A stretch of DNA of 64,000 nt from Paragonimus westermani. Lineage: Eukaryota > Platyhelminthes > Trematoda > Plagiorchiida > Troglotrematidae. The notes beneath the pieces are model-generated. The model saw only the letters and a list, made by a program, of their open reading frames with translations. It was not told the DNA's origin and did no database searches. The DNA is taken from positions 85,855 through 149,854 of the forward strand of contig QNGE01001703.1 in NCBI GenBank assembly GCA_008508345.1, written 5' to 3'. Positions 62,901-64,000 of this stretch are shown here, piece after piece. The translations under genes and the position numbers were made by a program. Numbering within the stretch: position 1 is the stretch's first letter; each line of letters opens with the position of its first letter.

Positions 62901-64000
62901 ATCGATTTTAGCTATGAAAAACATTACAAAAAGAAATGCGGGCTATAGTTGTGAACTTGTATTCCAAGCTTTTAGCAAAAATGTTACCTGGCATCGTAAA
63001 TTATGTTGATTTACATCTTGATAAAGATATCTTTTAGCACCGCCATAGGCCACTGGCGTTCTAAGCTTCAGGTAACGGCTGGCTAAAAAATATACCTTCA
63101 AGTATTCGACAGGCAACCTGGGTCGATCCGTTCCGGTGTAGTCTTTCATATGAATACCACGCGATCTCAATCGACATAGAAAAATGCAGTATAGTAAACA
63201 TTTTTCGGTTGTAAATGGTATCAGTGACAGTCTGGGATTCAATAACCACTTGTACACCATACCATATACATCAGTTGCGGAAGCAGCCATGTGATGACAC
63301 CACGTGCAATCATTTCTAAACATAACAATTCGTGGACTAGCATTTACCTGAAACCCTGTGAAAACCGACAAACACTTTTTGTTCGGTATACATCAGCAGG
63401 CTGGAAACATTGTAAGGCATGTTTAAATGTCATATGTGTTAATATTCTTGTTGAAACGCCATATCACCATGGTGTGTGCATAAATTCTCACCTCCTCCTA
63501 TTCTGCAACCCGTCGCAAATAAAAAATGATTAGCAGAGGTATTGGAAGACACCAGCTCGGCACTGCCACACTGCAGATTAACGAACAGTTGTTGAGCAAG
63601 TCTGCAGCAGCTAGGGAGTCCTATAATGACCCAACGTTGGATAATCGAATAGAACCCAATGAGGGCTTGTGTGTTATGAGTGGACATGTGTGGGTAAATG
63701 AGACAGTCCTGTCGGCACGAGCTGTCGATGAGTTTTTCTTTTTGAAGTCTGACCTATCCGCAAATTTTTTTCCACCTCTTAATTCGAACGGTGCGTAAAG
63801 CCGCCTCCTTCTGTGTAAGGATGGCAAAGTTGCTTCGCGAGTGAGTGGAAGCAATCCTCAAGAAAACAAGGGGTTCAGTGCGAAAACGACGAGCAAATTC
63901 CGAATATAAATGATGTGCACGGTAAGAATAAGTCAATTGTCTTTTGAGTTATGTGTTAAGAGCCTTACAGTTCCAGGCCACCGAACCATACTTTAAAAAA
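62901..64000. other. Unassigned end of window, longest frame present
   Basis: The frame 62,943-63,371 (-) has 142 codons, the longest in the window. It lies just upstream of the BEL/Pao RT on the same strand, where the 5' part of pol or gag would be, but I see no zinc knuckle, protease or RT box in it. An overlapping frame (63,061-63,249, -) and a 90-codon plus frame at 63,526-63,798 (DPTLDNRIEPNEGLCVMSGH) are also unplaced. Whether any is host coding sequence cannot be told. Confidence 0.35.

Overview
The window looks like non-coding eukaryotic DNA, either intergenic or from very large introns. It is AT-rich, has no ORF longer than 142 codons, and shows no operon structure and no host gene I can recognise. 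What is readable is a graveyard of retrotransposons. Several Penelope-like elements (PLEs) with GIY-YIG endonuclease remnants are present, with one CR1-like LINE, one BEL/Pao LTR element, a possible Ty3/Gypsy scrap and tRNA-derived SINE-like units. Three candidate hammerhead-ribozyme folds were found by eye; one sits just behind a PLE endonuclease, one lies roughly 560 nt downstream of a likely PLE endonuclease remnant, and one stands alone. This mixture is most consistent with a flatworm, probably a digenean trematode. That organism call is inference from the repeat families, not from a marker gene.

Layout: 1-5,080 holds nothing recognisable. 5,090-5,745 (-) is a PLE reverse transcriptase (RT) scrap. 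8,078-9,027 (+) and 9,845-11,104 (+) are two different PLE copies lying head to tail. The second runs from RT through a GIY-YIG domain into a hammerhead-like fold (11,172-11,230). 11,231-22,340 is mostly blank, with a TA microsatellite at 16,700. 22,350-23,460 (-) is another PLE with RT and GIY-YIG. 26,575-26,959 carries an 89-bp inverted repeat overlapping a Ty3/Gypsy-like RT scrap. 31,188-31,247 (+) is a hammerhead-like fold. 33,804-35,061 (-) has two weak PLE-like scraps. 35,711-35,795 and 43,255-44,031 are exact or near-exact direct duplications across a single N, almost certainly unmerged contig overlaps. 36,015-36,180 (-), 40,501-40,563 (+) and 58,193-58,275 (-) are tRNA-like SINE heads. 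42,583-42,630 (-) is a third hammerhead-like fold, downstream of a GIY-YIG-like scrap (43,191-43,800). 50,342-51,002 (+) is a PLE RT of a different subfamily. 53,440-54,430 (+) is a CR1-like LINE RT. 60,490-62,900 (-) is a degraded BEL/Pao pol (RT tail, A17 peptidase/RNase H region, integrase).

Every element is broken by stops and frameshifts and none could be autonomous. Assignments rest on motif recognition by eye. No searches, alignments or folding programs were run.
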